DNA from: Chlamydia gallinacea 08-1274/3
Lineage (GTDB): Bacteria; Chlamydiota; Chlamydiia; Chlamydiales; Chlamydiaceae
Direction of reading: 5' to 3'
NCBI RefSeq assembly: GCF_000471025.2
Contig: NZ_CP015840.1
Coordinates: 992,001-1,056,000, forward strand
Length of the DNA: 64,000 nucleotides
In this document: piece by piece, positions 47,684 to 57,446 of the stretch
How the letters are laid out: every line of letters begins with the position of its first letter
Numbering within the stretch: the first letter of the stretch is position 1
The notes under the pieces: generated by a model
Seen by the model: the letters and a program-made list of their open reading frames with translations, nothing else
Databases searched by the model: none
Told to the model about the DNA's origin: nothing
Translations under genes and position numbers: made by a program

Positions 47684-50139
47684 AAAACAAAATTCACTAG
47701 GCGATTAGGAACAAAAATTTCTTTTTTAATTTCTTTATTTTCTAGATACTTGGCTACAGATTTTTTTGCTAAATGCATGACATGTTCTTTAGGTGTATCC
47801 TTATCTAGATCTAGGCGCGCACGCAACTTCCCATTTATTTGAATTACAAAAGTCACCACAGTCTTCTCTAGATATTTAGGATCTACCTCTGGCCAACTCA
47901 CGCTATCTATTCCTGGAGCATAACCTAAATGGACCCATAACTCTTCACTAATATGGGGCGCTATAGGAGCTAACACCCGAACAGCCATGCGTAAAGCTTC
48001 CTTAGAATATACAGGCAATTTCCCAAATGCGTTTAAAAATTCCATAAAAGATGAGGGAATTGTATTTAAAGACAGAGTTTCAATATCGTGACTCACAGAA
48101 TACACTAGCCTATGGGCGAGCGCACACCCCTGAGGATCATCTACATCTTTCACAGAAGATGAAGTCACTAACTCATAAAAACGATTCAGAAAACGCCTAC
48201 ACCCCGCAACTCCAGAATTCAACCAAAGCTTATTTTTATCTAGAGGACCAGAAAACATGGCGTACATACGTACTGCATCAGCTCCAAATTCCTCAATTAA
48301 TCCTTGGGGATCAATACCATTTAACTTAGATTTAGACATTTTTTCTTGACGGACTTCTACTGCCTCTCCTGAGGGAGAAAACCAAGCACCATTTTCCTCT
48401 CGGGCATCTTCAGGAGAAATATAGCCTTTACCAGGAATACGATAAGAATTAGCAAGAACTAACCCTTGGTTGACTAGTTTTTTAAATGGTTCTGGAGTAG
48501 AAACTAGCCCTGCATCATAGAAGACACGATGCCAAAAACGTGCGTAAAGTAAGTGTAGAACAGCATGTTCAGCTCCTCCAATATATAAATCTACAGGCAT
48601 CCAATACTGTTCATTTTCCTTACCCCAAGGTTCTTGCGAATTATGAGCATCGCAAAAACGTAAATAATACCAGCATGACCCTGCCCACTGTGGCATCGTA
48701 TGGGTTTCCCTTCTTCCTTTGCGGTTAGTCTTTGGATCATCAATATATACCCATTCCTGAGCCTTAGCCAAAACCCCCTGCATATCTTCAGCACGATAAT
48801 CCTGAATATCCGGAGGAAGTAAGGGAAGTTCATCATTTTCTAAAGGACGGCAAGAACCATCTTCAAAATGAATAATAGGAATGGGTTCTCCCCAATACCT
48901 TTGACGAGAAAACAGCCAATCGCGGAGCTTATATGTAGTTTTCGCTATCCCTAAATTTCTCTCTTGTAAATAGGTCAGAACATAATCTCGCGCTTCTTCT
49001 CTTGAGAGACCGCTTAATACAAAGTCTCCGTAAGTACTCTGCACACAATGCCCTGCATCGTCAATTACTTTCTTAATGGGCAAAGAAAAGGATTCTGCAA
49101 ATTCTCTATCTCGTTCATCATGAGCAGGAACTCCCATAACCGCGCCCGACCCATAGCCAAGAATCACATAATCCGCTATCCAAATGGGCAAGGACTCTCC
49201 CGTAATAGGGTGTGTAGCATAGGTTCCAGTAAACACCCCAGTTCCCCTCCGGCTCTCACTTATCCTCTCTCTCTCACTTTTGTTTTGTGAAGCATGAACA
49301 TAGGCAGCAACTTCTTCTTTCCTATCCTCAGAAACTAAAGCTCCCATCTGAGGATGTTCGGGAGCTATCACTAAAAATGTAACACCACATAAAGTCTCAG
49401 GACGCGTAGTAAAAATCTCAAGAGGAAGAGCACCCTTGACATTAAAACGAATCAGGGCTCCCTCAGACTTCCCTATCCAATTTCTCTGAAGCTGCTTAAC
49501 ACTTTCTGGCCACTCTAAACCTTCCAACCCCTCCAGTAATACATCAGCATAGGCCGTGATACGCAAAATCCATTGACGAAGCATTCTACGTTCAACAGGA
49601 TGCCCGCCTTCTATAGAAAACCCATTCTCAACTTCCTCATTTGACAAAACTGTCCCTAACTCGGGACAATAGTTCACTGCCATATCGGCCCTATAGGCCA
49701 GACCTTTTTCATAAAGAAAAAGAAACAACTTTTGCGTCCAACGGTAATACTCGGGATCGCTTGTAGCAAACTCCCGGTTTTCATCATAAGAAAATCCCAT
49801 AGAAGAAAGTTGCTTTTTGAAATTTTGTATATTCTTTTGTGTGGTTTCTCGAGGATGGGTTCCAGTACGAATAGCGTACTGCTCTGCAGGTAAACCAAAG
49901 CTATCCCAGCCCATGGGATGTAACACAGAAAATCCCTTAGCTCGTTTATAACGAGCAACAATATCTGTAGCGGTATAGCCAATTAAATGGCCGACATGTA
50001 ATCCTGCTCCCGAAGGGTAGGGGAACATGTCTAAAACATAATATTTTGGACAATCGGCAGTTTCTCGAGCGCAGAAACTCGCATTTTTCCTCCAAAATTC
50101 TTGCCACTTCTTCTCTATCAAGCTAGGGTCGTACCGCAT
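47680..50139 (-). CDS. leuS: Leucyl-tRNA synthetase
   Basis: An 819-residue class I synthetase charging tRNA-Leu. The HIGH-type motif is HVGHLIG within FPYPSGAGLHVGHLIGY. The CP1 editing domain includes TTRPETLCGVTF and GVPAHDERDREFA. The KMSKS motif is in EKMSKSKLNGIDP, followed by the anticodon-binding domain ending LVNFVL. Length is typical for bacterial LeuRS. It is the first gene of the leuS-waaA unit, transcribed divergently from the hydrolase gene, with about 230 bases between them. Confidence 0.96.
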   Translation of the reverse strand: MRYDPSLIEKKWQEFWRKNASFCARETADCPKYYVLDMFPYPSGAGLHVGHLIGYTATDIVARYKRAKGFSVLHPMGWDSFGLPAEQYAIRTGTHPRETTQKNIQNFKKQLSSMGFSYDENREFATSDPEYYRWTQKLFLFLYEKGLAYRADMAVNYCPELGTVLSNEEVENGFSIEGGHPVERRMLRQWILRITAYADVLLEGLEGLEWPESVKQLQRNWIGKSEGALIRFNVKGALPLEIFTTRPETLCGVTFLVIAPEHPQMGALVSEDRKEEVAAYVHASQNKSERERISESRRGTGVFTGTYATHPITGESLPIWIADYVILGYGSGAVMGVPAHDERDREFAESFSLPIKKVIDDAGHCVQSTYGDFVLSGLSREEARDYVLTYLQERNLGIAKTTYKLRDWLFSRQRYWGEPIPIIHFEDGSCRPLENDELPLLPPDIQDYRAEDMQGVLAKAQEWVYIDDPKTNRKGRRETHTMPQWAGSCWYYLRFCDAHNSQEPWGKENEQYWMPVDLYIGGAEHAVLHLLYARFWHRVFYDAGLVSTPEPFKKLVNQGLVLANSYRIPGKGYISPEDAREENGAWFSPSGEAVEVRQEKMSKSKLNGIDPQGLIEEFGADAVRMYAMFSGPLDKNKLWLNSGVAGCRRFLNRFYELVTSSSVKDVDDPQGCALAHRLVYSVSHDIETLSLNTIPSSFMEFLNAFGKLPVYSKEALRMAVRVLAPIAPHISEELWVHLGYAPGIDSVSWPEVDPKYLEKTVVTFVIQINGKLRARLDLDKDTPKEHVMHLAKKSVAKYLENKEIKKEIFVPNRLVNFVL

Positions 50140-50369
50140 AATCCACTGTAATATTGTAATAAAAAATTAAAAAAATGAGGATTCAGCTTACCACTAGATC
50201 TAAGAAAATACAAGAACCTTATCAGGAGGTAGTAGAAAGTTTTTTAACTAATCAATTAAGTTAAGTATCTACTTGCATACGGAATCTATTTTCCATACTA
50301 TTGTTTACCTTTGCGTTAGTAATAAGCTTTAAAAGTTATAAAATGAATCTCAGTTCTCCTAGATGTAGA

Positions 50370-51326
50370 ATGAAAAAACAAGCCTGCTCTCTTCTTTCAT
50401 TTTTATTATTATTGATTATCCCTACTTCACAAGTAGAAGCTATTAAACTACCGAATCTCCCAGAAATCTCGGATAGCCTGATAGCTATTAACACAACGAA
50501 AACTCCTCCCTATGAAAAATGTATTGCCCTCAATCTTCAAAGCGGTCAACACAATCTTATCGGTACTTTACATCTTCCTACATGCCCTCGCCCTAAGAAC
50601 GGGTATCCTGCAGTCGTTCTCTTTCACGGGTTTCGAGGAAGTAAATTAGGGGGGCTAAAGGGAACCTATAGAAAACTCGCACGTGAACTTGCACGTGTAG
50701 GAATTGCTTGCGTACGATTTGATCTAGCTGGATGCGGAGAAAGTGAAGGAATTTGCACAGAAATTCCTATTCGCACGTATTTAAAAAATGGAGAAGATAT
50801 TCTTCATGCCGTAGCCACACAATATCCTGAAATCAACCCTTTTCGCTTAGGATTGGCTGGATTTTCCCTAGGGTGCCATACGGCTTTTCATCTCGCCCGT
50901 ATATACTCTCCGAGTACACAGCGTATTCGTGCTATGAGCTTGTGGGCTCCCGTCGCTGATGGAGGAATTTTATTTAAAGAGATGTACGAAGCTTCACAGA
51001 AAAATGTTGGTGGTGTCATAAATTTAGGGGAAACCTTTGGCTTTGATCCCCTTCCTTTAGTTATTTGCCCCGAAGATGTGCATGATTTCCTCTCAGTTCA
51101 AGATCACATCGTACTAAATTCTCTTCCTGTGAACATACCAATTTTACATATGCATGCTTTAAATGATGATCTCGTTTCACTAACACATCAAGCCCTGTTT
51201 TATAATACAGCTCCAAGGAACATCCAATTTAAAACCTATGCGGATACAGGGCACAATTTAGACTCTACTCCCCATTTACAAGAGATCATCGATGATATCG
51301 TAATGCATTTTCAAACCTATTTATAG
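50370..51326 (+). CDS. Exported alpha/beta hydrolase (CT_149-like)
   Basis: From ATG 50370 a 318-residue protein with a clear signal peptide: MKKQACSLLSFLLLLIIP and probable cleavage after QVEA. Earlier starts (ATG 50343, TTG 50301) would bury the signal behind extra residues. The hydrolase fold is shown by VVLFHGFRGSKLGG, RFDLAGCGESEG, the nucleophile elbow GFSLG and a C-terminal DTGHNLDSTPH carrying the His. It resembles the cytoplasmic hydrolase at 43327, so one may descend from the other, but this one is targeted out of the cytoplasm. Substrate unknown. Position next to the mhpA-like gene equals CT_149-CT_148. Confidence 0.85.
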   Translation: MKKQACSLLSFLLLLIIPTSQVEAIKLPNLPEISDSLIAINTTKTPPYEKCIALNLQSGQHNLIGTLHLPTCPRPKNGYPAVVLFHGFRGSKLGGLKGTYRKLARELARVGIACVRFDLAGCGESEGICTEIPIRTYLKNGEDILHAVATQYPEINPFRLGLAGFSLGCHTAFHLARIYSPSTQRIRAMSLWAPVADGGILFKEMYEASQKNVGGVINLGETFGFDPLPLVICPEDVHDFLSVQDHIVLNSLPVNIPILHMHALNDDLVSLTHQALFYNTAPRNIQFKTYADTGHNLDSTPHLQEIIDDIVMHFQTYL

Positions 51327-51455
51327 AGATCCTATTTTTAATAATTCTATCAATCATAACAAAAGTATCGTGAGCTAGGATTCCGTTCTTGATTCCCCTA
51401 TCCTTTTTCCTTATACTAAATTTATTTCCTGCCTCTAGCAATTAGGGATCCAGAA

Positions 51456-52985
51456 ATGACAGATGTTTTAGTCATAGGCGCTAACCCTGCAGGTATTATC
51501 CTAGCAAACTTACTTATGCAACATGGGATTAGTGTAAAAGTAATCGATCACAGGGATTCCGCAAATGATCCTGGTTATCTAGACTGTAGAGAACTTCCGG
51601 TAATTTTATCTTGTTCTTCTTTGGAACTTCTTGATAACTCCGGTTTATTAGAGAGGTTTATCGACAAAGGACATAAGCTCTTTGGAGCACGTTATCATTG
51701 GAAAAAACGGACCGTCTTATTTAAGTTTAACCAAGTATCCGAATCGCGTTTTCCTTTTTGCTTATCGACTTCCTACCAAGCTTTTACCCTGCATTTAATT
51801 CATCAATTTGAGAAAAATGGGGGAATCATTCACTGGAATACTCGGCCAGTAACTTTAGTGGATAACAGCATTTTTATTGAAAATACAGCTACGCAAAACT
51901 TCGAAAATCGAGAAATTTATAATCCCAAATGGGTAATTGCTGCCGAAGCTGATACTGATCCTGATGTTAAAGACCTCTTCAAAACTCAAATAAAATTACG
52001 TAAGCACGTAAAAGACGTCCTGTTTGTCCACTGTGATGAGGGCGAACCTTTTGAAGAAAGCCATATCCATTTGGTTCCCTGCTCAAAAAGTTTTTTAAAC
52101 TTTGTGTTCTATAACCATGAAAAAGGATCAAAACAGCTATATTTAACCAACGCTAGTTACCCTCTTTCTATAAAAAGCAGGCATCAGCTACTTTATAACT
52201 ATAAACTTGCCGTTGCTGATAATACTGAAGAATACTACCATATCCGTGCCTCTACACATCAATATCCCACGGACTATAATAACTTTCTCTTTCTTGGGAG
52301 TGTGTTAAATAACCTGACTTTTTCCTATCTTACAGGCATGAATACCAATATCCATGCAGCATTCAATCTCGCTTGGAAACTCATTCCTGTTCTAAAAAAA
52401 GCTGCGTCAAAATATCTGGTAACAGCTAAAGAACAGAGAAATGGGAATATCCTCCCTCTCCTAAGTGAGAAAAGACAACAACAAGCAAAAAAATTGTTAT
52501 TCTCTCACCTATACGCTCCTGCCCTAATGTATTATTTCTTAAAGACATGCCGACAACTAGATGTTTCCGGAGGAGAGTACTACTATCCTGCTCACAAAGC
52601 TTTAAAATACCAAAATAGTGAAATTATTAAAATGTCTCCTCAAGATAAAGAAATCCAAGGACCTAGCCCAGGCATGCGCGCAATCAATGTGCAACTGGAA
52701 AACGGAAATTATCTCCTTGACTCCTTAAAAAGTATTAAACATCTTTTAATTTTCTTTAAAGATCGTCCTGATTTAGAAAAGGCTCTTAAAGAAGAGTATG
52801 GGGAGTGGTTGGAAGTCACTGTTACTAAGGACCCCAAAGCATTCAGCGTATACCATGCGAACCCCGATTCTTTATTTATTATTCGTCCAGATTGCTACAT
52901 TGGCTATAGAACGCATAAGTTCAAATTACACGAACTGATTTCTTACCTCTTAAGGATATTTGCTGCCGAAAAAACAGAAGGTTAA
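51456..52985 (+). CDS. mhpA: FAD-dependent aromatic-ring monooxygenase MhpA-like (CT_148-like)
   Basis: A 509-residue flavoprotein. The N-terminal FAD-binding fold reads VLVIGANPAGIILANLL, ending with the acidic residue in VKVIDHRD. The second FAD segment, normally GDAAH, is replaced by FLGSVLNNLTFSYLTGMNTNIHAAFNLAWKL, which keeps the GMN-N-x-A-NL-WKL helix of the family but lacks the GD pair. The C-terminus has a thioredoxin-like region. Relatives hydroxylate phenolic compounds; the chlamydial substrate is unknown and the name is inherited. It follows the exported hydrolase by 129 bases. Confidence 0.82.
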   Translation: MTDVLVIGANPAGIILANLLMQHGISVKVIDHRDSANDPGYLDCRELPVILSCSSLELLDNSGLLERFIDKGHKLFGARYHWKKRTVLFKFNQVSESRFPFCLSTSYQAFTLHLIHQFEKNGGIIHWNTRPVTLVDNSIFIENTATQNFENREIYNPKWVIAAEADTDPDVKDLFKTQIKLRKHVKDVLFVHCDEGEPFEESHIHLVPCSKSFLNFVFYNHEKGSKQLYLTNASYPLSIKSRHQLLYNYKLAVADNTEEYYHIRASTHQYPTDYNNFLFLGSVLNNLTFSYLTGMNTNIHAAFNLAWKLIPVLKKAASKYLVTAKEQRNGNILPLLSEKRQQQAKKLLFSHLYAPALMYYFLKTCRQLDVSGGEYYYPAHKALKYQNSEIIKMSPQDKEIQGPSPGMRAINVQLENGNYLLDSLKSIKHLLIFFKDRPDLEKALKEEYGEWLEVTVTKDPKAFSVYHANPDSLFIIRPDCYIGYRTHKFKLHELISYLLRIFAAEKTEG

Positions 52986-53037
52986 CGAATCTAGGGTAAA
53001 AGAAATACGCGCTTCCCTATGTGTGCTTTGCAAATGC

Positions 53038-56000
53038 TCATTCTGCTTGTCGTATCTGTAGTTCCCTGAGAGCCCGAATTTCTTCTTCCAATGCTGTTTG
53101 CATCCGGTCTATGTTCGGTGCCTTTTCCTCTATTTTTTGAGAAACTAGCAACATCCGGTTCTGCATCTCTTGTACCCTCTGCAATTTCTCCATCAACAGC
53201 AAGGATTGGGCTTTATATTTCTTCTGCATATAGCGTATGAGGTGGGTGGGCACTTCTTTAAGGCGAGCACACAACCTACGAATCTCCTCTTGCTCACTAG
53301 AAGAAGACGTCTCGTATTGACGCACTCCATGACACAACTCAATAAACAGTCGCCTATATTCTCCTTTTTGAGATAGTTTCTCCAACCAGGATTCCGTGCG
53401 CTGCATCGCTAATGTACAAAGATCATGGCGCCCTAAAGATATATTCAATCGCAAAATCTCACTGAGAGAATGTACCTCACGCATCAAATGAGCACCTAGT
53501 TGACTCTTCTCATCACCAAGTATCCTTCCATAAGCTAAAGGAGATAGCCGTTGGTGCGCGGTTAAATACGTGGAAAGAGTTCGATGAGCTTTTCTATATT
53601 CTTCGGTAGAAACTGCCTCCTCAACACATAATTTCGATTGAAGGACTTTGATATTTTCAAGTGCGGCTTCAGCTTGAGCACGCCCTTGATTAGATAACAA
53701 GGAACTTGAAAATTCTAAAAATGGAGATAAATATCCAATTCCCAGATACTTAAGTAATGTCTTCCGAACTTCTACCTCCTGTTGTCTTGACAGAAGCTCT
53801 CCCTGTAGGCTCCTGTTGTCATGATTCTCTGAAATAAGAGAAGTCCTAGACAGACAGGCAAGAGCAGCTCTTCTTCGAGAATCAAATCGTAACTCATTCT
53901 TCCCTACGCAAGAAGCAACCTCTAGAGCATCTCTGACAACAAATAATAAGCCTCGATTTGCAATAGCTTTTAGCTGTGCATTGAATTGATGCTTTGCCGA
54001 TTTTCTTTCTACTTCTGAAGCGTTAGGGTTATAAATTTTAGCCGTTAAATCAAGAAGATGATCTACTAAAGAGGAAATTTCTTTCTCATCCACGTTATCT
54101 GTCTTCTGAGGAGATTGGGTAAGCATTTGAGATAGCACGTTTGCTAAAGTTTCTTGAATAACTACTTCTCTTTGGATGGTTACTAATTCTTTATTCTGAC
54201 TTTCTAAATATGATTGTAATTGGTCACGATAACGTACCTGCTGTTTATAACGCGCTATCTCCAAGTCACAGCGAAGGCGACTACAGACAATCTGATTTTC
54301 TATGATCTCGTTACTTGATATTCTCTCTGTCAAATTCTGTGGAGCCTCGCGTTGCTGAGAAATATCTTTGAGTATTTGAGATTGTGCAGTCGATGTTTCT
54401 TCCGAAACATGACCTTGAGAACACATAGCATTGGACTTTAAAGATGCTAAGGATCGATTCCCCCAACGCCTAGTGACCCGTTTATCTAAAACTTTAGCAT
54501 CTTTCTTCAGCTGCTTCACAGTTTTCTTAAAGTCCTCTTTCTGGCTCGGGAGGTTGCGGACATCGTGTATTGTTGCTTTAGCCCAACTCTGTTCATATCC
54601 CTCCAGCTGTAAAATCTCCTGAAGCTCTGCAAGGCGATTAAGATCCTGATTACCAAATTCTGAGGGAAGAATCTTAGTCGAAGGTAGAAACTCTTTAGCT
54701 AGCTTCATGATATCTACATCTAAGACTTTCTTCTCAAGAACACGACTAAAAAGCATGGGTACGATCTGCAAGACAAGGGCTGCGGCAGCAAAACCAATAG
54801 GAAGCCAAACTAACTGTAAGGATAGTAAGGATAAACTGACAATAAGCAGACCAATGCCTAGTATTCCGGAAACTAAAGATTGAGCTAACTGCCATTTATG
54901 GACGTTTTTCTGCAATTGGCCTAAGAAAGCTTCTAGATTGTGCTGTCTCTTTTCCCAAAAATTCTTAGCAGATTTCTGTGCTTCACGAAGAGTGCACGCT
55001 GTATCTTCCGATGGCTGACCTATAAGAGATTCAAGCTGAACGCCTTCCTCACTACGCAAAGCAAATATGCGTTCTAACTCTATCAATGACTCCAGCTGAG
55101 GATCTTGCATCGCTGAAAATAGGCCATTCGAAGACCGAACGATATCCTCAACAGCAATCTGCTGGGGATTTTTTATAGAGTCCTCAAATATTTTCATATT
55201 CTCAAGAATCCCTGCTAGATATACTGCTCCCTGAGTAAGAAGAGTACCTTCATCTCGATAAGGAGATGACTCGCGACTTAACTTAATTGCAGCCACCAAT
55301 TCTTCTTCTTTTTTCTTAGTTTTCTTGCTTACAGTGGATTCTTTATTCGTCAAAGCTTGAAGAAGAAGTTTGCTTTCAGATTCACCTTCTCCGCGCACCT
55401 TGTTCACAAGAAACTGACAGTCAGGAAGGATAGCCTCAAGATCACGAACTAATTGTGCGTATTCCTGGGACCAAACTATAATTTCCTCTTGAGTAGGTAA
55501 ATCTTCTTCCCCACTGAGACCCACACTGCTTCTATTTAAAACGTCCCGACTCTGCTCTACAAAACTATTCAAATCGCTTAAACAACTTGTATTCACATGC
55601 ATACGATGCAAATGGGCAAGCATCGCATCTAAAGAGGAGAAGGTTTCAGAGAAATCCTTCATTAAAATGCGCGTCATTTTTTGAGATTTAAATTCTTCAT
55701 ACCTACTTGTCCAACTATGTACATGATTGCGGAGGCATTCTATCTGCTCCCTCAGGAGCTGCTTCTCCTTAAAAATATCTGCAACAGGCTTTCCTGATAC
55801 AGCTCCCCAGGTATCTTTGTTGAGGAAAGTAGTTAACTGGTCTAGGGTGTGTAAAATGCGAGCACGACGATTTTCAGGATGATGTTCAACAGCTTGTTGT
55901 ATATCCTTATGAACATATTTTCCTAACCGGATACTTAAATGAATCTTATCAAATAGACGATTTAAATCCCCTAGGCCAATCAGACACTCGATAAACTCTT

Positions 56001-57333
56001 TCTTTACTTGATCACAAACAACATCAATAGACAGCCTAGTATCTACTCCTAAATCCCTCAAAGAGGTCTCTTCAATTTGACGCAGTTGATTTCTTATCTC
56101 TTCTTGACAACCTCTACTTGAGACAACTTCCTCTAACTGACGCAGTACTTGCCGAACTGCTTTCTGCTTTTTTTCAGATGTTCCCTCATGAACATTCAAC
56201 TTGTGGGCATTCCGCACAATCTGTTGATAACCATTCAAATCTTGATGTTGACTCAGGAAACGACAAGTAGCCTCCTTCCACTTGTTAAATTCGCACAGCC
56301 AAAGAGACTCTTGTACTCTACCTACCTGGGCTTGCAAAGTGGAAAGTACGTGTAAAGCAAAATCTATAGTGGCTCTCCCTTGAGAAAGATACAAATGTGT
56401 TGCTGGAGAAAACCCCTCGCCCCAAGAAATCAACGTAGCACTGTGCATATGGAGGCGCTCATACTGATCCAAATACTGAAGAGTCTCTTCCCCAAGTTGA
56501 GCTCCAAAACCACAAATATGCATCAAAGATCTAGCGAAATCCATAAGGTCCGTTTGAGGGAGTAAGGAGACATCTACTCCTGCTTCCTGCAACGAAGAAT
56601 TCGCTATCTTAGTTAACCTGGGCTGAACTGTCGCACTCTTAAATAATTCAGCCTTAGCTCTCACTACCTCAGCAAGGCATTTTTTCCAAGCCACGTCCCT
56701 ATCTTGACTAGAAATACCCATAGCTGCTTCACATTGATAGCGAGAATTCATCTCCCCAAATAAGCCCAATGTCTCATCTAAAGACGCTCCTCCATCAAAA
56801 GATGGCGCATGCAAATCAGGACGTAATTTTCCTAATAACTGTGTTTTTAAAGAATCTTTTGTCCTAGTCTGGACATGATATTTGGCTAATGTTGAACTTC
56901 GCAAGCCGGAACAGCAACTGCATAATTGCCTATGATATACCTGCAAAGAGCGGTACTTTAAGCGAATTTCCTGATAACGCGAGCGCAGCTTATTTCCTGC
57001 TATCCCACAAAACAAAGACAGTCCTACAGCCAAAACGACAGGAATCCAAAAGGAAATACCAAAAACCATAGAAATAGGGATCACAAACAAAATGGCAAGC
57101 CCAATAACAGTGAGAATCCCAAGAGCAACCTTATAAAGATGCGCTTTCTTAAGATCAGATTGTTCCATAGAATGCAGAGCATCTTCCACAGCATCGAGAA
57201 GCTCCTGTTGCGTAGTCAAAGATGCTCGCACTTCCCTAGCCTTGGAACTCAATGGCTGTGCATCCAAGAGGTTCGGATGAACACAAGGCGATTCCCTTAG
57301 AGAATGCACTGGTATGGAAGAGGAAACTGTCAT
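53038..57333 (-). CDS. Large coiled-coil inclusion-membrane protein (CT_147-like)
   Basis: A 1431-residue protein that is mostly helical and heptad-rich. A bilobed hydrophobic domain lies at about residues 69-113, typical of Inc proteins, and a second hydrophobic pair at about 815-861. The N-terminus is polar without a signal. The C. trachomatis homologue CT_147 is expressed immediately after entry and has been compared with the human endosomal tether EEA1. A role in holding or modifying the early inclusion is therefore possible, but that is inference. It is the last gene of the pkn1-ligA-CT_147 minus-strand group, 113 bases past ligA. Confidence 0.85.
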   Translation of the reverse strand: MTVSSSIPVHSLRESPCVHPNLLDAQPLSSKAREVRASLTTQQELLDAVEDALHSMEQSDLKKAHLYKVALGILTVIGLAILFVIPISMVFGISFWIPVVLAVGLSLFCGIAGNKLRSRYQEIRLKYRSLQVYHRQLCSCCSGLRSSTLAKYHVQTRTKDSLKTQLLGKLRPDLHAPSFDGGASLDETLGLFGEMNSRYQCEAAMGISSQDRDVAWKKCLAEVVRAKAELFKSATVQPRLTKIANSSLQEAGVDVSLLPQTDLMDFARSLMHICGFGAQLGEETLQYLDQYERLHMHSATLISWGEGFSPATHLYLSQGRATIDFALHVLSTLQAQVGRVQESLWLCEFNKWKEATCRFLSQHQDLNGYQQIVRNAHKLNVHEGTSEKKQKAVRQVLRQLEEVVSSRGCQEEIRNQLRQIEETSLRDLGVDTRLSIDVVCDQVKKEFIECLIGLGDLNRLFDKIHLSIRLGKYVHKDIQQAVEHHPENRRARILHTLDQLTTFLNKDTWGAVSGKPVADIFKEKQLLREQIECLRNHVHSWTSRYEEFKSQKMTRILMKDFSETFSSLDAMLAHLHRMHVNTSCLSDLNSFVEQSRDVLNRSSVGLSGEEDLPTQEEIIVWSQEYAQLVRDLEAILPDCQFLVNKVRGEGESESKLLLQALTNKESTVSKKTKKKEEELVAAIKLSRESSPYRDEGTLLTQGAVYLAGILENMKIFEDSIKNPQQIAVEDIVRSSNGLFSAMQDPQLESLIELERIFALRSEEGVQLESLIGQPSEDTACTLREAQKSAKNFWEKRQHNLEAFLGQLQKNVHKWQLAQSLVSGILGIGLLIVSLSLLSLQLVWLPIGFAAAALVLQIVPMLFSRVLEKKVLDVDIMKLAKEFLPSTKILPSEFGNQDLNRLAELQEILQLEGYEQSWAKATIHDVRNLPSQKEDFKKTVKQLKKDAKVLDKRVTRRWGNRSLASLKSNAMCSQGHVSEETSTAQSQILKDISQQREAPQNLTERISSNEIIENQIVCSRLRCDLEIARYKQQVRYRDQLQSYLESQNKELVTIQREVVIQETLANVLSQMLTQSPQKTDNVDEKEISSLVDHLLDLTAKIYNPNASEVERKSAKHQFNAQLKAIANRGLLFVVRDALEVASCVGKNELRFDSRRRAALACLSRTSLISENHDNRSLQGELLSRQQEVEVRKTLLKYLGIGYLSPFLEFSSSLLSNQGRAQAEAALENIKVLQSKLCVEEAVSTEEYRKAHRTLSTYLTAHQRLSPLAYGRILGDEKSQLGAHLMREVHSLSEILRLNISLGRHDLCTLAMQRTESWLEKLSQKGEYRRLFIELCHGVRQYETSSSSEQEEIRRLCARLKEVPTHLIRYMQKKYKAQSLLLMEKLQRVQEMQNRMLLVSQKIEEKAPNIDRMQTALEEEIRALRELQIRQAE

Positions 57334-57446
57334 AAAAATATAAGAATTAAAATTTTTAAAATAAGTATTATAATAGATAAGAAATTTATCTTAAATAAGA
57401 AAACAGACCTTATTAAATAATTTAATTAAAAAATCTGAATACAATC

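Noticed and set aside
48591..49982. Frames of 80-102 codons within leuS
   Set aside because: All are alternative-frame shadows of leucyl-tRNA synthetase.
53170..57071. Several 60-68 codon plus-strand frames within the CT_147-like gene
   Set aside because: Antisense shadows of a long coiled-coil gene, without start signals.
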